DNA from: DATMQA01 sp035566895
Lineage (GTDB): Bacteria > Verrucomicrobiota > Verrucomicrobiia > Limisphaerales > UBA8199
Direction: 5' to 3'
NCBI GenBank assembly: GCA_035566895.1
Contig: DATMQA010000008.1
Span: forward strand, 1 to 56,614
Length of the DNA: 56,614 bases
Each line of letters begins with the position of its first letter. Positions within the stretch are counted from its first letter, which is position 1. The notes beneath the pieces are model-generated. The model was not told the origin of the DNA. It did not search any database and saw only the letters and a list, made by a program, of their open reading frames with translations. This document shows positions 8,898-17,995 of this stretch, piece by piece. Made by a program: the position numbers and the translations under genes.

Positions 8898-10004
8898 TTA
8901 TCTTCCGCCCACCGGGACGCTGACGCCAATACCGGTGGTGCCGCCGCCGGCATGAATGCCTTCATTGGCGGCGATGGTAGTGATGAAGGTCGTGACGGCC
9001 GCGTTGAAATACCTTTTGAGCGTGCTCAGCGGGGCATTGGGCACATAGATAATGTCACCCGGTTCGAGCGGCACATCCTGCGCGTGTCCCCTCAAAATCG
9101 CGTTGTAGTTGACCACCATCATCTGCGGCTGGGTCAGTGAGCCTCGAACGATCGCCACGTGGGAAAGGTAGGCATCGGGCTGAACTCCGCCGCCGAAACC
9201 GGTGACGGCCAGCCACTCGATCGTGGCCGGTCCGGCAGCCTGGGTCATCGCCGAGACGAGGGTCATGCGCTCGGAGTAGGGGACCGTGCGCGGAGAGCGC
9301 ACCGCGCCCAGGACATAAACTTCCTGCGACAGGGCCGAGGGGACATAGACAAAATCATCCGGCTGCAAATAGATATTCTGGCTGGTATCGCCATCGCGCA
9401 ACAGCCGGTAAAAATCCACGGGCACAAGCTGGCCCTGGCGCATCACGAAGCTGTGCCTCAAATCGGCCAGTTCTTCCGTGGAGACCAGGGAAGCGGACCG
9501 GGCAGGGCCGCCGGCGAGCGCAAGGGATTCCAGCAGCGTGAGGGAACTGCTCAGCGGATAGATGCCGGGCCGGTTCAGCCGTCCCAGCACCCAGACGTGT
9601 TTGCTGGCCACCTCGCGCAACGTGACGGCGATCTGCGGTTGGGCGACATATTTTGCCAGTTCCTTTTCCAGCAACTCCCGGGTTTGGGCCAGCGTCAGGC
9701 CCCACACATCCAGGCCGGGCAACAGGTGGAAGTAGATCTTGCCATCGGGGCCCACGGCGGTCACGGCGCGCGTGGCGACCTGCCCGACAATTTCGATTTC
9801 CAAACGGTCTCCCGGACCGAGGGTGAAGAATTCGGCGGAAGGCCGCAGCATCTCGGGGCTCAACTGATTGGTCAGCAGGACCGGAACCGGCTTGGCGGCG
9901 GCCAGCTCGGAGAATGAGGAGTTCGAGGCGGGCCGGTGCGTGGCACAGCCGCACAGGGCCGCTCCGAGCAAGCCGAGGGAACCGAACAGCAGCAGGTTCT
10001 TCAT
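8898..10004 (-). CDS. Wza-type polysaccharide export lipoprotein
   Basis: 368 aa. The lipoprotein signal peptide ends in the lipobox LCGC (Cys19). A Poly_export domain follows (about residues 60-135: LGPGDRLEIEIVGQV), then two SLBB-type domains (from about 138, HVWVLGRLNRPGIYPL, and about 228, EVYVLGAVRSPRTVPY). A C-terminal helix (TLKRYFNAAVTTFITTI) matches the segment that forms the outer-membrane barrel in Wza. It should take part in translocating an extracellular polysaccharide. Its start lies 1 nt beyond the stop of the upstream paralogue, so the two are translationally linked. Confidence 0.85.
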   Translation of the reverse strand: MKNLLLFGSLGLLGAALCGCATHRPASNSSFSELAAAKPVPVLLTNQLSPEMLRPSAEFFTLGPGDRLEIEIVGQVATRAVTAVGPDGKIYFHLLPGLDVWGLTLAQTRELLEKELAKYVAQPQIAVTLREVASKHVWVLGRLNRPGIYPLSSSLTLLESLALAGGPARSASLVSTEELADLRHSFVMRQGQLVPVDFYRLLRDGDTSQNIYLQPDDFVYVPSALSQEVYVLGAVRSPRTVPYSERMTLVSAMTQAAGPATIEWLAVTGFGGGVQPDAYLSHVAIVRGSLTQPQMMVVNYNAILRGHAQDVPLEPGDIIYVPNAPLSTLKRYFNAAVTTFITTIAANEGIHAGGGTTGIGVSVPVGGR

Positions 10005-10005
10005 G

Positions 10006-11046
10006 TTAGTTGATAAACGGATGGGTGATGATGGGCCGCACTTCGCGCGAGATGGTATTGACCATAAAACCCCCGATGAAAGCTGAAGCCGCCACGTCGA
10101 GGAGCTCCTCGGCCTTCACAAACGGGTTTTTGCTGACATAAACGATGTCTTTGGACTGCAGTCTGAAATCCGGCTCCTTGGCCGCCAGGATGGCGGCAGT
10201 GTTGACGACGAACAGTTGCGGGTGGTTGAGCGAACCGCGCACCACCAGCACGCGGTGCTTGAAGGCTTTCGTCGTGAAACCGCCCCGGGCCGAAATGGCG
10301 CCAATCACACTGGTTCGAGGCAGGAACGCCGCGACGCCGGGAGCGGTCACTTCGCCCAGCACATAAATTTCGTTGGCGCTGGCCAGGGAGAAATAAAGGT
10401 AATCCTCAGGTTCCAGGGGGATGTTTTGGGAGAGATCGCCGTGCTGAAACAACCCTTCGAAATCCACCGGGACCCGCTGGCCGTGGCGCACGAGGAAGCT
10501 GTGGGCCAGGTCTGCCAACTCGACCGTGTTGCGCTCGTAAACACCGGTTTCCAGACCGCCCGCCCGGGCGAGGGCTTCGATGAGCGTCATCGGCCGGTCC
10601 AGAGTGAACACGCCGCGATTGACCACCGCGCCCAGCACGAAGTATTTTTTACTATTAAACGTCGTGGGTGTGACCACGGTTCGCGGATTCTGGTAAAACT
10701 TGGCCAGGGCCTCGTCCAGTTTTGCGCGCAGCTCATCAATGGTCAGCCCGGCCGCGATGATATCCCGCGCTTGCAAAAAAGTGATGCGCCCATCCGGCCC
10801 GACCGGCACTTCGGGGTGGGCCGTTTCAGGCATATCGAACAGAGCGATACTCAAGACATCACCAGGGCCCAGCGTGAGCCGTTGTTGCCATTGCCCGCGT
10901 TTTTGGGCGGTGGCGGAGAGCGAGAGATTGGCGCCGCCCGCGGCCGGAGCAGCCGGTTGTGGTGGGGCAACCGGTTCCGCCGCCGGCAGGAGATTGGCGG
11001 CAGAAAGCATCAACGCCAGTAAAAGCCAAAACGAGTTTTGGTTCAT
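10006..11046 (-). CDS. Second Wza-type polysaccharide export protein
   Basis: 346 aa, paralogous to the next gene: Poly_export domain (LGPGDVLSIALFDMPE) plus two SLBB-like domains (KYFVLGAVVNRGVFTL and EIYVLGEVTAPGVAAF). Both paralogues share a distinctive core in the form ELADLxHSF...RxGQxVPVDF. The signal peptide (LLLALMLSAANLLPAAEP) has no lipobox Cys, so this one is probably soluble-periplasmic or a non-lipidated partner. The tandem pair suggests a hetero-oligomeric exporter. No glycosyltransferase lies nearby; the only co-polymerase-like domain is in the M56 fusion at 13081. Confidence 0.85.
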   Translation of the reverse strand: MNQNSFWLLLALMLSAANLLPAAEPVAPPQPAAPAAGGANLSLSATAQKRGQWQQRLTLGPGDVLSIALFDMPETAHPEVPVGPDGRITFLQARDIIAAGLTIDELRAKLDEALAKFYQNPRTVVTPTTFNSKKYFVLGAVVNRGVFTLDRPMTLIEALARAGGLETGVYERNTVELADLAHSFLVRHGQRVPVDFEGLFQHGDLSQNIPLEPEDYLYFSLASANEIYVLGEVTAPGVAAFLPRTSVIGAISARGGFTTKAFKHRVLVVRGSLNHPQLFVVNTAAILAAKEPDFRLQSKDIVYVSKNPFVKAEELLDVAASAFIGGFMVNTISREVRPIITHPFIN

Positions 11047-11480
11047 AGGTCAAATCCGAATTCAGAAGCAGAAGCCAAAGCCGCGCCTGAGGGAGCAAGC
11101 TGGGTGGGGCGCAAGCGTGCGGCAGCAGACGTTAGGCGCGCCCGCTGTGCGACCGGCCATTGGTTTCGGCAGATTCTCACACTACACGGCTCTGGGAAAA
11201 AGTACTGGGCGCTCCGTCTCCGGGCAAGGCTGAATCGCCACGGATACGGGTGCCGGGTCAAAAACGGAACGAGCTATCCGAGCAAATGCGGAAGGGGAAC
11301 AACTCCAAATTCCAAACTCCAAAATTCAGGAAAACATCAAACTCCAAACAGCAAGCTCCCAGGACAAAACATCACGCCCAGGAAAACAGGTGAGAATGCG
11401 GGCTTGGGGAAGTTTGAGATTTGGAGTTTTCTTGGTGTTTTACAGTCCCCCCGCTAGAGCTTATCTTCATTCTTTCTGTG
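11047..11480. repeat. Intergenic region with heptamer array and its inverted counterpart
   Basis: No gene is seen in this 434-bp gap. At 11301-11328 there are four 7-bp units (AACTCCA, AATTCCA, AACTCCA, AAATTCA), with degenerate continuation to about 11370. Around 11410-11440 a complementary series appears (GTTTGAG, ATTTGGA, GTTTTCT), so a transcript could fold the two sides together upstream of mnmA. Confidence 0.6.
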
Positions 11481-12566
11481 ATGGCTGAGACAAAGACACG
11501 CGTGGTGGTTGGCATGAGCGGAGGAGTCGATTCCTCCGCCACGGCTGCGCTGTTGCTTGAGCAGGGTTATGAGGTGGTCGGCATCACGCTGAAACTTTGG
11601 CCGCAGGATTGTGTCTCTCGCGCCGAGGACAAATGCTGCGGTCCCCAGGCTGTCACGGACGCCCGCGCGGTTTGTCACAAGCTGGGCGTGCCGTATTATT
11701 TAATCGACGAAGCGGACGAGTTTCAGACCAAGGTCATCCAGTATTTTGCGGACGAATACAAGGCCGGGCGGACGCCCAATCCGTGCGTGATGTGCAACCA
11801 GAACCTCAAGTTCGGTCGCCTGATCGACCGCGCCGACCAACTCGGCGCACAATACATCGCTACGGGCCATTTTGCCCGGTTGGAACCCAGCCCCGACGGC
11901 AAGCGCACCTTGCTCAAACGCGGACGCGACCCGCGGAAGGACCAGAGCTATTTCCTCTTCTCGCTGCGGCAGGACCAGTTGGCGCGCGCCCTGTTTCCGC
12001 TGGGCGAAAAGACCAAGAGCGACACCCGCGAGGTCGCGCGCCATTGCCAGCTCAAGACGGCCGACAAGGAGGAGAGCATGGAGATCTGCTTCGTGCCGGA
12101 AAACGATTATGGCAAGTTCCTCGAACAGGCGAAACTGGCAGAGCGGCACCGGGGCGAAATCGTTGATTTGCAGGGCAGGGTATTGGGGCACCATGATGGG
12201 ATCGAGTTTTACACCATCGGCCAGCGCAAGGGCCTGGGCATCTCGTCTGCCAAACCGCTTTACGTGATCGAACTCGACCCCACTAACAATCGCGTGATCG
12301 TAGGCGACGATTCGGCGCTCGAACGCGATGAATTCATCGCAGAACGTTGCAACTGGATTCCGTTCGACGTGCCGCCCGACGCTTTTGAGGCGACCGTCAA
12401 AATCCGCTACGCTCATGCGGGCGCGCCGGCGACGATTACGCCGTTGGCTGGGGGGCGGGCCAGGGTGGAGCTGCGGACACCGCAACGCGCGGTTACGCCG
12501 GGTCAGGCGGCGGTGTTTTACCAGGACGACCTGGTCCTGGGCGGCGGGTGGATCGGGCGAAGTTGA
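11481..12566 (+). CDS. mnmA: tRNA-specific 2-thiouridylase MnmA
   Basis: 361 aa. Catalyses ATP-dependent 2-thiolation of U34 in tRNA-Lys, -Glu and -Gln. Seen: PP-loop GMSGGVDSS, the Cys in PNPCVMCNQ, the second catalytic Cys in MEICFVPEN, the central domain (FYTIGQRKGLGI) and the C-terminal beta-barrel ending VLGGGWIGRS. The start MAETKTRVVVGMSGG is chosen because an upstream in-frame extension from 11421 is untypical and lies in repeat-rich DNA. The length fits the family. Its Cys persulfide supply (IscS/Tus) must be encoded elsewhere. Confidence 0.95.
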   Translation: MAETKTRVVVGMSGGVDSSATAALLLEQGYEVVGITLKLWPQDCVSRAEDKCCGPQAVTDARAVCHKLGVPYYLIDEADEFQTKVIQYFADEYKAGRTPNPCVMCNQNLKFGRLIDRADQLGAQYIATGHFARLEPSPDGKRTLLKRGRDPRKDQSYFLFSLRQDQLARALFPLGEKTKSDTREVARHCQLKTADKEESMEICFVPENDYGKFLEQAKLAERHRGEIVDLQGRVLGHHDGIEFYTIGQRKGLGISSAKPLYVIELDPTNNRVIVGDDSALERDEFIAERCNWIPFDVPPDAFEATVKIRYAHAGAPATITPLAGGRARVELRTPQRAVTPGQAAVFYQDDLVLGGGWIGRS

Positions 12567-12625
12567 ATCGCCACAAAAGGGTGTAGAGACCCAACGGAGC
12601 GAGGCTGATTTTCTAGTGTTCATTG

Positions 12626-12673
12626 CAAACGACGAGATTTTTCGTTTGACAACTACGACGAGTTTCGTATAAT
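12626..12673 (+). promoter_or_regulatory. Consensus sigma-70 promoter with two BlaI-like operators
   Basis: TTGACA (12646-12651) and TATAAT (12668-12673) are both perfect, with a 16-bp spacer. Two inverted repeats share the half-site ACGA/TCGT: CAAACGA-N9-TCGTTTG at 12626-12648 touches the -35 box, and TACGA-N6-TCGTA at 12654-12669 fills the spacer and reaches the -10. The next gene encodes a BlaI/MecI-type repressor, so autorepression is the natural reading. The ATG at 12692 is only about 12 nt from the expected transcript start. Confidence 0.75.
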
Positions 12674-12691
12674 GAGGCAAAATAAAGAGCT

Positions 12692-13084
12692 ATGAAGAAA
12701 GGCGCTTTGCCCAAACCCACCGACGCCGAAGTCGCCATCCTGCGCGTGCTTTGGCAGCGGGGACCCAGCACCGTCCGCGAGGTTTGGGAGCAACTCAACC
12801 CGGGCCAAAGAACCGGCTACACAACCACTCTTAAACTCATGCAAATCATGTTTGAGAAAGGGTTGGTGAAGCGCGACGACACTAACCGCTCGCACGTTTA
12901 TGCGCCGGCGGTCAGTGAGGAACGGACGCAACAACAAGTGATCGGCCATCTGCTGGAGCGCGTCTTCGCCGGCTCGGCGGGCAAACTGGTCATGCAAGCG
13001 CTGGCGGTCAAAAAGGCTTCCCCGGCGGAGTTAGCGGAAATTCGGAAACTCCTGGACAAAATGGAGGAAGGGGGCGGGGCATGA
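12692..13084 (+). CDS. BlaI/MecI/CopY-family transcriptional repressor
   Basis: 130 aa. The winged-helix N-terminus (KPTDAEVAILRVLWQRGPSTVREVWEQL is its core) continues with the recognition segment RTGYTTTLKLMQIMFEKGLV. The C-terminal dimerisation helices end in LRKLLDKMEEGGGA after PAELAEI. In the known family a BlaR1-type membrane peptidase triggers cleavage of the repressor. Here the gene overlaps the M56 peptidase gene by 4 nt (ATGA), giving the classic repressor/sensor-protease pair. Two dyads in its promoter suggest it regulates its own operon. No beta-lactamase gene is adjacent, so the inducing signal need not be a beta-lactam. Confidence 0.9.
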   Translation: MKKGALPKPTDAEVAILRVLWQRGPSTVREVWEQLNPGQRTGYTTTLKLMQIMFEKGLVKRDDTNRSHVYAPAVSEERTQQQVIGHLLERVFAGSAGKLVMQALAVKKASPAELAEIRKLLDKMEEGGGA

Positions 13085-15366
13085 ACGCTATCCTGGGGCT
13101 GGTGAATCATCCGCTGGCTCATCGAGTGGGATGGGCTCTGTTGCATTCGCTCTGGCAGGGGGCGCTGGTGGCTGCACTCTTCGGCTTGTTGCGTCTGGCG
13201 CTGCGCCGTCGATCGGCCAATACCCGTTACGGGCTTGCGTTCGGGATGCTCGCGATTGTGGCCGCTGCGCCGTTGGTCACGCTGCTTGATTCAGGTGGTC
13301 GGATATCTCCGCCTTCTCCCCCGGCAGGAATTGGCAACCGGTTGGACGTGGGCGCGTTGGCGGACAGTGCGGCGCAGGTCTCTGTGCCGGCCGGCAACCG
13401 GTGGCTACTAAACTGGCAGAGCACCGAGCTATTGGACCGTATTCTGCCCTGGCTGGTGGGCGCTTGGGCGCTGGGAGTGCTGGTTTTTGCCGGCCGGTGG
13501 CTTCAAGGCTACGGGTGGGTTCGACGAGTGAAGCGTGTCCACATCGAGCCGGTGGAGGCTGAATGGTTGGAGCGGTTGGAGGATTTGAAATGCAGGATGA
13601 ACGTGTGGCGTCCGGTCCGCCTGCTCAAGTCCGCGTTGGTAGAGGTGCCGATGGTGGTGGGTTGGTTGCGGCCGGTGATTCTGTTGCCTGTCAGCGCGCT
13701 GGCTGGCCTGACACCCGCTCAATTGGAAGCGATCCTCGCACATGAACTGGCGCATATCCGCCGCCATGATCATTTAGTCAATGCTTTTCAGAATGTGGTC
13801 GAAACCCTGATGTTCTATCACCCAGTGGTTTGGTGGATATCCCGGTGCATTCGCGAGGAGCGCGAACAATGTTGCGATGAAGTTGTGGTGCGGGTTTGCG
13901 AGGACAGGCTCGTCTATGCACGTGCGCTGGTTACCTTGGAGGAATTGCGCGGGACGCACACGCAAATGGCGTTTGCGGCCAGCGGCGGCTCGCTACTCCG
14001 CCGCATTCGGCGGTTATTAGGCACTTTGCCGGAGGAGCGTCCGGCCAGCGCCAGGGAGTTGGGCGGGCTCGCCTTGATGGGCCTGGGTTGCGCCCTTGTT
14101 ATCGCTGGTGTCTGCCTGATGCTCGGGACCACAATCTACCTTGCTACTGCGCGCATTAAATTGGAACACGGTTCGGTCGAACTGATCTTTAAGGATAGCA
14201 AAGTGACGCTGATGGATGGCGATCTCTATTTCTTCCAAAGCGCGCTCGCCGAGATTCGCTCCCCCGCCGTGCTCAACCCGGTAATCGACTCCTTGCAATT
14301 AACTCAAGCTTGGGGCCGACGTTACAAGGGCGGCGAAAAACTCTCGCCCGCTGAGGCGTTGGCCTTGCTTCAAAAGCGCCTGGATGTTCGCCAGGTCCGG
14401 GACACCGATCTTGCCGAAATTCGAGTTTCCGACGAGGACCCGGCTGAAGAGGCTGCCATCGCCAATGCCATCGCCAAAGGCTATCAGCATGATTTTCTGG
14501 AGCCGCGGCGGCGGTTGTCCGACCAGGGCGTGGCGGCGTTGCAAGAATATCAAGAGCAGCAGGACCGGAGGATTAGCGAGGCTCGGAGGAAGGTGGATGA
14601 ACTAAGGGCTAACCTCAAAATTGCCGACCCGGTCTCTTTTAGCGGATCCGAGCCAGCCGGCCAAAATGCCCCAGCCATGCTTTTTGGTCCGGAAACGTTG
14701 CGTCGGTTCGAGATCCTGCGCATCGAAAGCCAGGCAGAATATGTCCGCCAAAAAACGCTGCTCGAAGCGTTTCAGGGACTCAAACCCGATCAGGTGGCTC
14801 AGGCGATTTCTGGAGCCGGGGTTCAGGACGCGTTGCTCAGTTCACTACAGGAACAATTGAATATGGGAGAGCAAAAGCTGGTCTCGCTACGCAGAATATA
14901 TGGTCCTGAATATTCCGAGGTAGTCAGCGTCGGCAGTCAGGTCGAAGATTTAAAGACGAAGATAAATGATCGGGTGAAAGGATTCTTGCAAGGGGTACAG
15001 ACCAGGGTGGATTCCTTGAAAGCAAGCCTGGCCAGCCTGTCGAACTCGGTCGCATCGGCTATCGAAAATGACGCCCAGAGGGCCAACGAGAGCCGGCCCT
15101 ATTGGGAGGCCAAACGGAACTTGGAGGATCTCGTGCGCTTTCGCCAGATGCTGGACGTTAAGCTCTCGAGCGAGCGGATCGAGACTCAACTGCCAAAAGG
15201 AAACGCGGTTGAAATCGTCGAGCAGGCGGTCGCGCCCACCCGACCCATCTCACCAAACCGGCCGCAAGCCTCGGGATTGCTCGGCTCGGGTTTACTGTTG
15301 GGTCTATTGGGGATATTGCTGGTCAAGGCCGGCCGCAGAACTATTGCGCTCCCGGCTACCTGCTGA
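13081..15366 (+). CDS. M56 (BlaR1-like) metallopeptidase fused to a Wzz/GumC-like domain
   Basis: 761 aa. The N-terminal membrane part carries the M56 zinc peptidase: HELAH at 221-225, then EREQCCDE near 260-267 supplying the downstream Glu. A membrane helix (about 328-355) leads into an extracytoplasmic region that does not look like a penicillin-binding sensor. It has Wzz/GumC co-polymerase hallmarks: SPAVLNPVIDSLQLTQAWG, then LSPAEALALLQKRLDVRQVR, then EDPAEEAAIANAIAKGYQ, a long coiled coil (about 485-700), the PTRPISPNRP proline motif and a final membrane helix. The likely job is to sense envelope or exopolysaccharide status and signal to the BlaI protein. This is an inference from architecture. 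Confidence 0.85.
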   Translation: MNAILGLVNHPLAHRVGWALLHSLWQGALVAALFGLLRLALRRRSANTRYGLAFGMLAIVAAAPLVTLLDSGGRISPPSPPAGIGNRLDVGALADSAAQVSVPAGNRWLLNWQSTELLDRILPWLVGAWALGVLVFAGRWLQGYGWVRRVKRVHIEPVEAEWLERLEDLKCRMNVWRPVRLLKSALVEVPMVVGWLRPVILLPVSALAGLTPAQLEAILAHELAHIRRHDHLVNAFQNVVETLMFYHPVVWWISRCIREEREQCCDEVVVRVCEDRLVYARALVTLEELRGTHTQMAFAASGGSLLRRIRRLLGTLPEERPASARELGGLALMGLGCALVIAGVCLMLGTTIYLATARIKLEHGSVELIFKDSKVTLMDGDLYFFQSALAEIRSPAVLNPVIDSLQLTQAWGRRYKGGEKLSPAEALALLQKRLDVRQVRDTDLAEIRVSDEDPAEEAAIANAIAKGYQHDFLEPRRRLSDQGVAALQEYQEQQDRRISEARRKVDELRANLKIADPVSFSGSEPAGQNAPAMLFGPETLRRFEILRIESQAEYVRQKTLLEAFQGLKPDQVAQAISGAGVQDALLSSLQEQLNMGEQKLVSLRRIYGPEYSEVVSVGSQVEDLKTKINDRVKGFLQGVQTRVDSLKASLASLSNSVASAIENDAQRANESRPYWEAKRNLEDLVRFRQMLDVKLSSERIETQLPKGNAVEIVEQAVAPTRPISPNRPQASGLLGSGLLLGLLGILLVKAGRRTIALPATC

Positions 15367-15541
15367 AGCACCTCGGGCGGGAGTCTATGTGTTCCCGTAA
15401 TACACTGCGGTGGTGCCGTTTGCTCGCCTGCTCATTCGCTTCTTTTTCACCTTGCGCTGCTGGCGGTGATTGTTAAAGTCCTCTGCCTTTTCGCCACCGG
15501 CCCGGTGGCTTTTTGCTTTTAACAACGACAGCAAACGCATT

Positions 15542-16486
15542 GTGAAGATTTTTAGTGGCACGTCGAATCTGCCTTTGGCCAGCTCCATCTGCGCCTACAT
15601 CGGGATTGAGTTGGGCAAGTCCACCATCAAGCCGTTTCCGGATGGCGAGACGTTCGTCAAGGTAGAAGAGAACGTGCGCGGCGAGGACGTTTTCCTGGTA
15701 CAATCGACCAGCCCTCCGACCAACCATCATTTGATGGAGATGTTCATCATGGTGGATGCGTTGCGGCGGGCGAGCGCGGCGCGCATCACGGCGGTGCTGC
15801 CTTTTTACGGCTACGCCCGACAGGACCGCAAAGACCAGCCGCGGGTTCCGATCACGGCCAAGTTGGTGGCCAATCTCATCGTCGCGGCCGGGGCCAACCG
15901 GGTGCTGACGGTGGACCTGCACGCGCAGCAGATTCAGGGCTTTTTTGATATCCCCGTAGATCATCTGTATGCGGCGCCGGTGATGTATGAGTATTTGAAG
16001 AAGAAGCAGTTGCACAACCTGGTGGTGGTCAGTCCGGACGTAGGCGGGCTCAAGATGGCGTATGCGTATTCGCAAGTGCTGGAGGGCGGGTTGGCGATTG
16101 TCGCCAAGCGGCGCAAGAGCGCCAGCGAGGTCGAGTCGATGGCGGTGATTGGGGAAATCCGGGGCAAAGATGCCTTGCTGGTGGATGATTTAACCGAGAC
16201 GGCCGGCACGCTGACGCAGGCGGCGGCGCTGATTAAGCGGAAAGGGGCCAAAAAGGTGCTGGCGTGCGTTTCCCATGCCATCCTGAACGAGGTAGGGATC
16301 GAAAGATTGCGAAAATCCGCTATTGACGAACTGGTAACAACTGATACCGTCCTACGCCCTGCGATCAGCGGCGTGAAGATTACGACGTTATCGGTGGCAG
16401 GGCTCTTGGGCGAAGCCATCAAGCGAATCCATAGCAATTCGTCGGTAACTTCGCTTTTTGAATTTAAGGGCGGGCGCACCAGCTAA
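15542..16486 (+). CDS. prs: Ribose-phosphate pyrophosphokinase
   Basis: Makes PRPP from ribose 5-phosphate and ATP for nucleotide, His and Trp synthesis. Seen: the N-terminal motif KIFSGTSNLPLA, the flexible-loop/catalytic segment YGYARQDRKDQPR, the metal/PRPP motif VDLHAQQIQGFF, VVVSPDVGG, and the PRPP-binding loop LLVDDLTETAGT. The GTG at 15542 gives 314 aa, the normal length; an upstream in-frame start at 15470 would add an untypical Phe/Arg-rich stretch. It is followed by rplY and pth, a common bacterial order. Confidence 0.92.
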   Translation: MKIFSGTSNLPLASSICAYIGIELGKSTIKPFPDGETFVKVEENVRGEDVFLVQSTSPPTNHHLMEMFIMVDALRRASAARITAVLPFYGYARQDRKDQPRVPITAKLVANLIVAAGANRVLTVDLHAQQIQGFFDIPVDHLYAAPVMYEYLKKKQLHNLVVVSPDVGGLKMAYAYSQVLEGGLAIVAKRRKSASEVESMAVIGEIRGKDALLVDDLTETAGTLTQAAALIKRKGAKKVLACVSHAILNEVGIERLRKSAIDELVTTDTVLRPAISGVKITTLSVAGLLGEAIKRIHSNSSVTSLFEFKGGRTS

Positions 16487-16496
16487 CGGGTGCGCC
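16473..16496 (+). terminator. Hairpin over the prs stop codon
   Basis: Perfect 8-bp stem GGCGCACC/GGTGCGCC with a loop containing the prs TAA. A short T run (ATTTTT, about 16509-16514) follows 13 nt later, so it could be a weak terminator or attenuator between prs and rplY. Confidence 0.35.
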
Positions 16497-16522
16497 GGCG
16501 AGCAGCGTAGATTTTTAAGACC

Positions 16523-17341
16523 ATGAAATCAGTACCGTTGAATGCGTTTCCCCGCGCGCTGGGCAGGCGTGCCGGGGCTAAGAAACTTCGCGCCTCCGGG
16601 CGCATCCCGGCGATTATCTACGGCCGCCAGGCCCAGCCGCAGAACCTCGAGGTCCTGGCCAAGGAGATGGAGGACCTCATCCATCATTCCATTTCCGAGA
16701 ATCTGTTGGTGGACCTGGCAGTCAAGGACGACGGCCGGCCCAAACGCCTGGCCCTGGTGCAGGAAGTCCAGCATCATCCACTCAGCGGAAAGGTGTTGCA
16801 TGTGGATTTCCACGAAATCGCCGAGAATGAGAAAGTAACCGTCAGGATTCCGGTCGAGACCACCGGTGAAGCCGAAGGGGTCAAGACCGATGGCGGTGTG
16901 CTGGAGCACGTGCTATTCAAGATTCAGGCCCGGGGTCTGGCGAAGGACCTGCCGGAGTCTATCACCGTCGATGTGAGCCATCTCAAGATTGGCGACGCGA
17001 TTCATCTGGGCGACATCAAAACGCCGGCGGGAGTGGAGTTGGTCGGCGACAAAAAGATCCCGGTCATCGCCGTGGCGGCGCCACGCACCGAGGAGGAAGA
17101 AGCCGCGGAAGCGGCCGAGGCGGCGGCTGCGCCGGGCGAAGTCGAGATGATCAAAGAGAAGAAAGAAGGCGAAGAAGAAGGCGCGCCGCCGGCCAAAGGC
17201 GCCGAAAAAGGTGCGGCCCCGGCCAAGGGCGCTGCGGAAAAGGGCGCGGCCGGAGCAGACAAGAAAGCGGCTCCCGTGGCTGGAGACAAGAAGGCTGCAG
17301 CCGGAGCGGAGAAGAAAGCTCCCGCCGAGAAGAAGAAATGA
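16523..17341 (+). CDS. rplY: 50S ribosomal protein bL25 (CTC-type, long)
   Basis: 272 aa. The N-terminal 5S-rRNA-binding domain (RAGAKKLRASGRIPAIIYGR, then HHPLSGKVLHVDFHEI) and the CTC-type TL5 beta-domain (RIPVETTGEAEGVKTDGGVLE) fill residues 1-190. The last 80 residues are a low-complexity Ala/Lys/Glu/Gly tail with repeats of the type KGAEKGAAPAKGAA, unusual in length. The tail is probably disordered and positively biased at the very end. The gene belongs to the prs-rplY-pth group. Confidence 0.92.
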   Translation: MKSVPLNAFPRALGRRAGAKKLRASGRIPAIIYGRQAQPQNLEVLAKEMEDLIHHSISENLLVDLAVKDDGRPKRLALVQEVQHHPLSGKVLHVDFHEIAENEKVTVRIPVETTGEAEGVKTDGGVLEHVLFKIQARGLAKDLPESITVDVSHLKIGDAIHLGDIKTPAGVELVGDKKIPVIAVAAPRTEEEEAAEAAEAAAAPGEVEMIKEKKEGEEEGAPPAKGAEKGAAPAKGAAEKGAAGADKKAAPVAGDKKAAAGAEKKAPAEKKK

Positions 17342-17386
17342 TTTGGGTAGCGGCCTGGCTCTGGCCGGGCTGGAGCGGGCCCGCGC

Positions 17387-17995
17387 ATGGAGAACCTGTA
17401 TCTCATCGTGGGATTGGGCAATCCCGGCGCGGACTACACGCGCACCCGGCACAACGCCGGTTTTGTGGTGGTCGAGCGTTTGGCCCAGCGTTGGCGGGCC
17501 CGTTGGACCCACGAGAAGAAGTTCAACGCCAGGCTGGCGCGCGCAGACCGTGACGGCCGACGGGTGTGGCTGTGCCAGCCGCACACCTATATGAATGCCA
17601 GTGGTGAGGCCGTGGGGGCGGTGAAGGACTTTTTCCGGGTGCCGTTGGAGCACCTGCTGGTGGTGGTGGACGATGCGGATTTGCCGCTGGGGCAACTTCG
17701 CTTACGGCCGGGGGGCAGCAGCGGCGGGCACCATGGCCTGGAGTCCATCGAGCGGCATTTGGGCACGCGCGATTACGCCCGGCTGCGGGTGGGCATCGGG
17801 CGGCAGGGCGGCGCCCGTGAAATCACCGGGTACGTCCTGGGACGATTTAGTTCGACGGAAACCGCGCTGGCGGATAAAATCTTAACCGTGGCATCTGAAC
17901 AGGCAGAGACCTGGCTGGAAGCCGGAATCGATAAAGCAATGAGTCAATTTAACGGAATCGTCGAAGATTCCGCGAACGAAGGAAAAGCGCAGTGA
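17387..17995 (+). CDS. pth: Peptidyl-tRNA hydrolase
   Basis: 202 aa. Releases peptides from prematurely dropped peptidyl-tRNA. Seen: the N-terminal LIVGLGNPGADYTRTRHNAG with the catalytic His, the active-site motif CQPHTYMNASGEAV, VVVDDADLPLGQLRLR with the catalytic Asp, and GSSGGHHGLESIERHLGT. The length is standard. Its stop overlaps the GTG start of rpsF (GTGA), so translation is coupled. Confidence 0.95.
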   Translation: MENLYLIVGLGNPGADYTRTRHNAGFVVVERLAQRWRARWTHEKKFNARLARADRDGRRVWLCQPHTYMNASGEAVGAVKDFFRVPLEHLLVVVDDADLPLGQLRLRPGGSSGGHHGLESIERHLGTRDYARLRVGIGRQGGAREITGYVLGRFSSTETALADKILTVASEQAETWLEAGIDKAMSQFNGIVEDSANEGKAQ

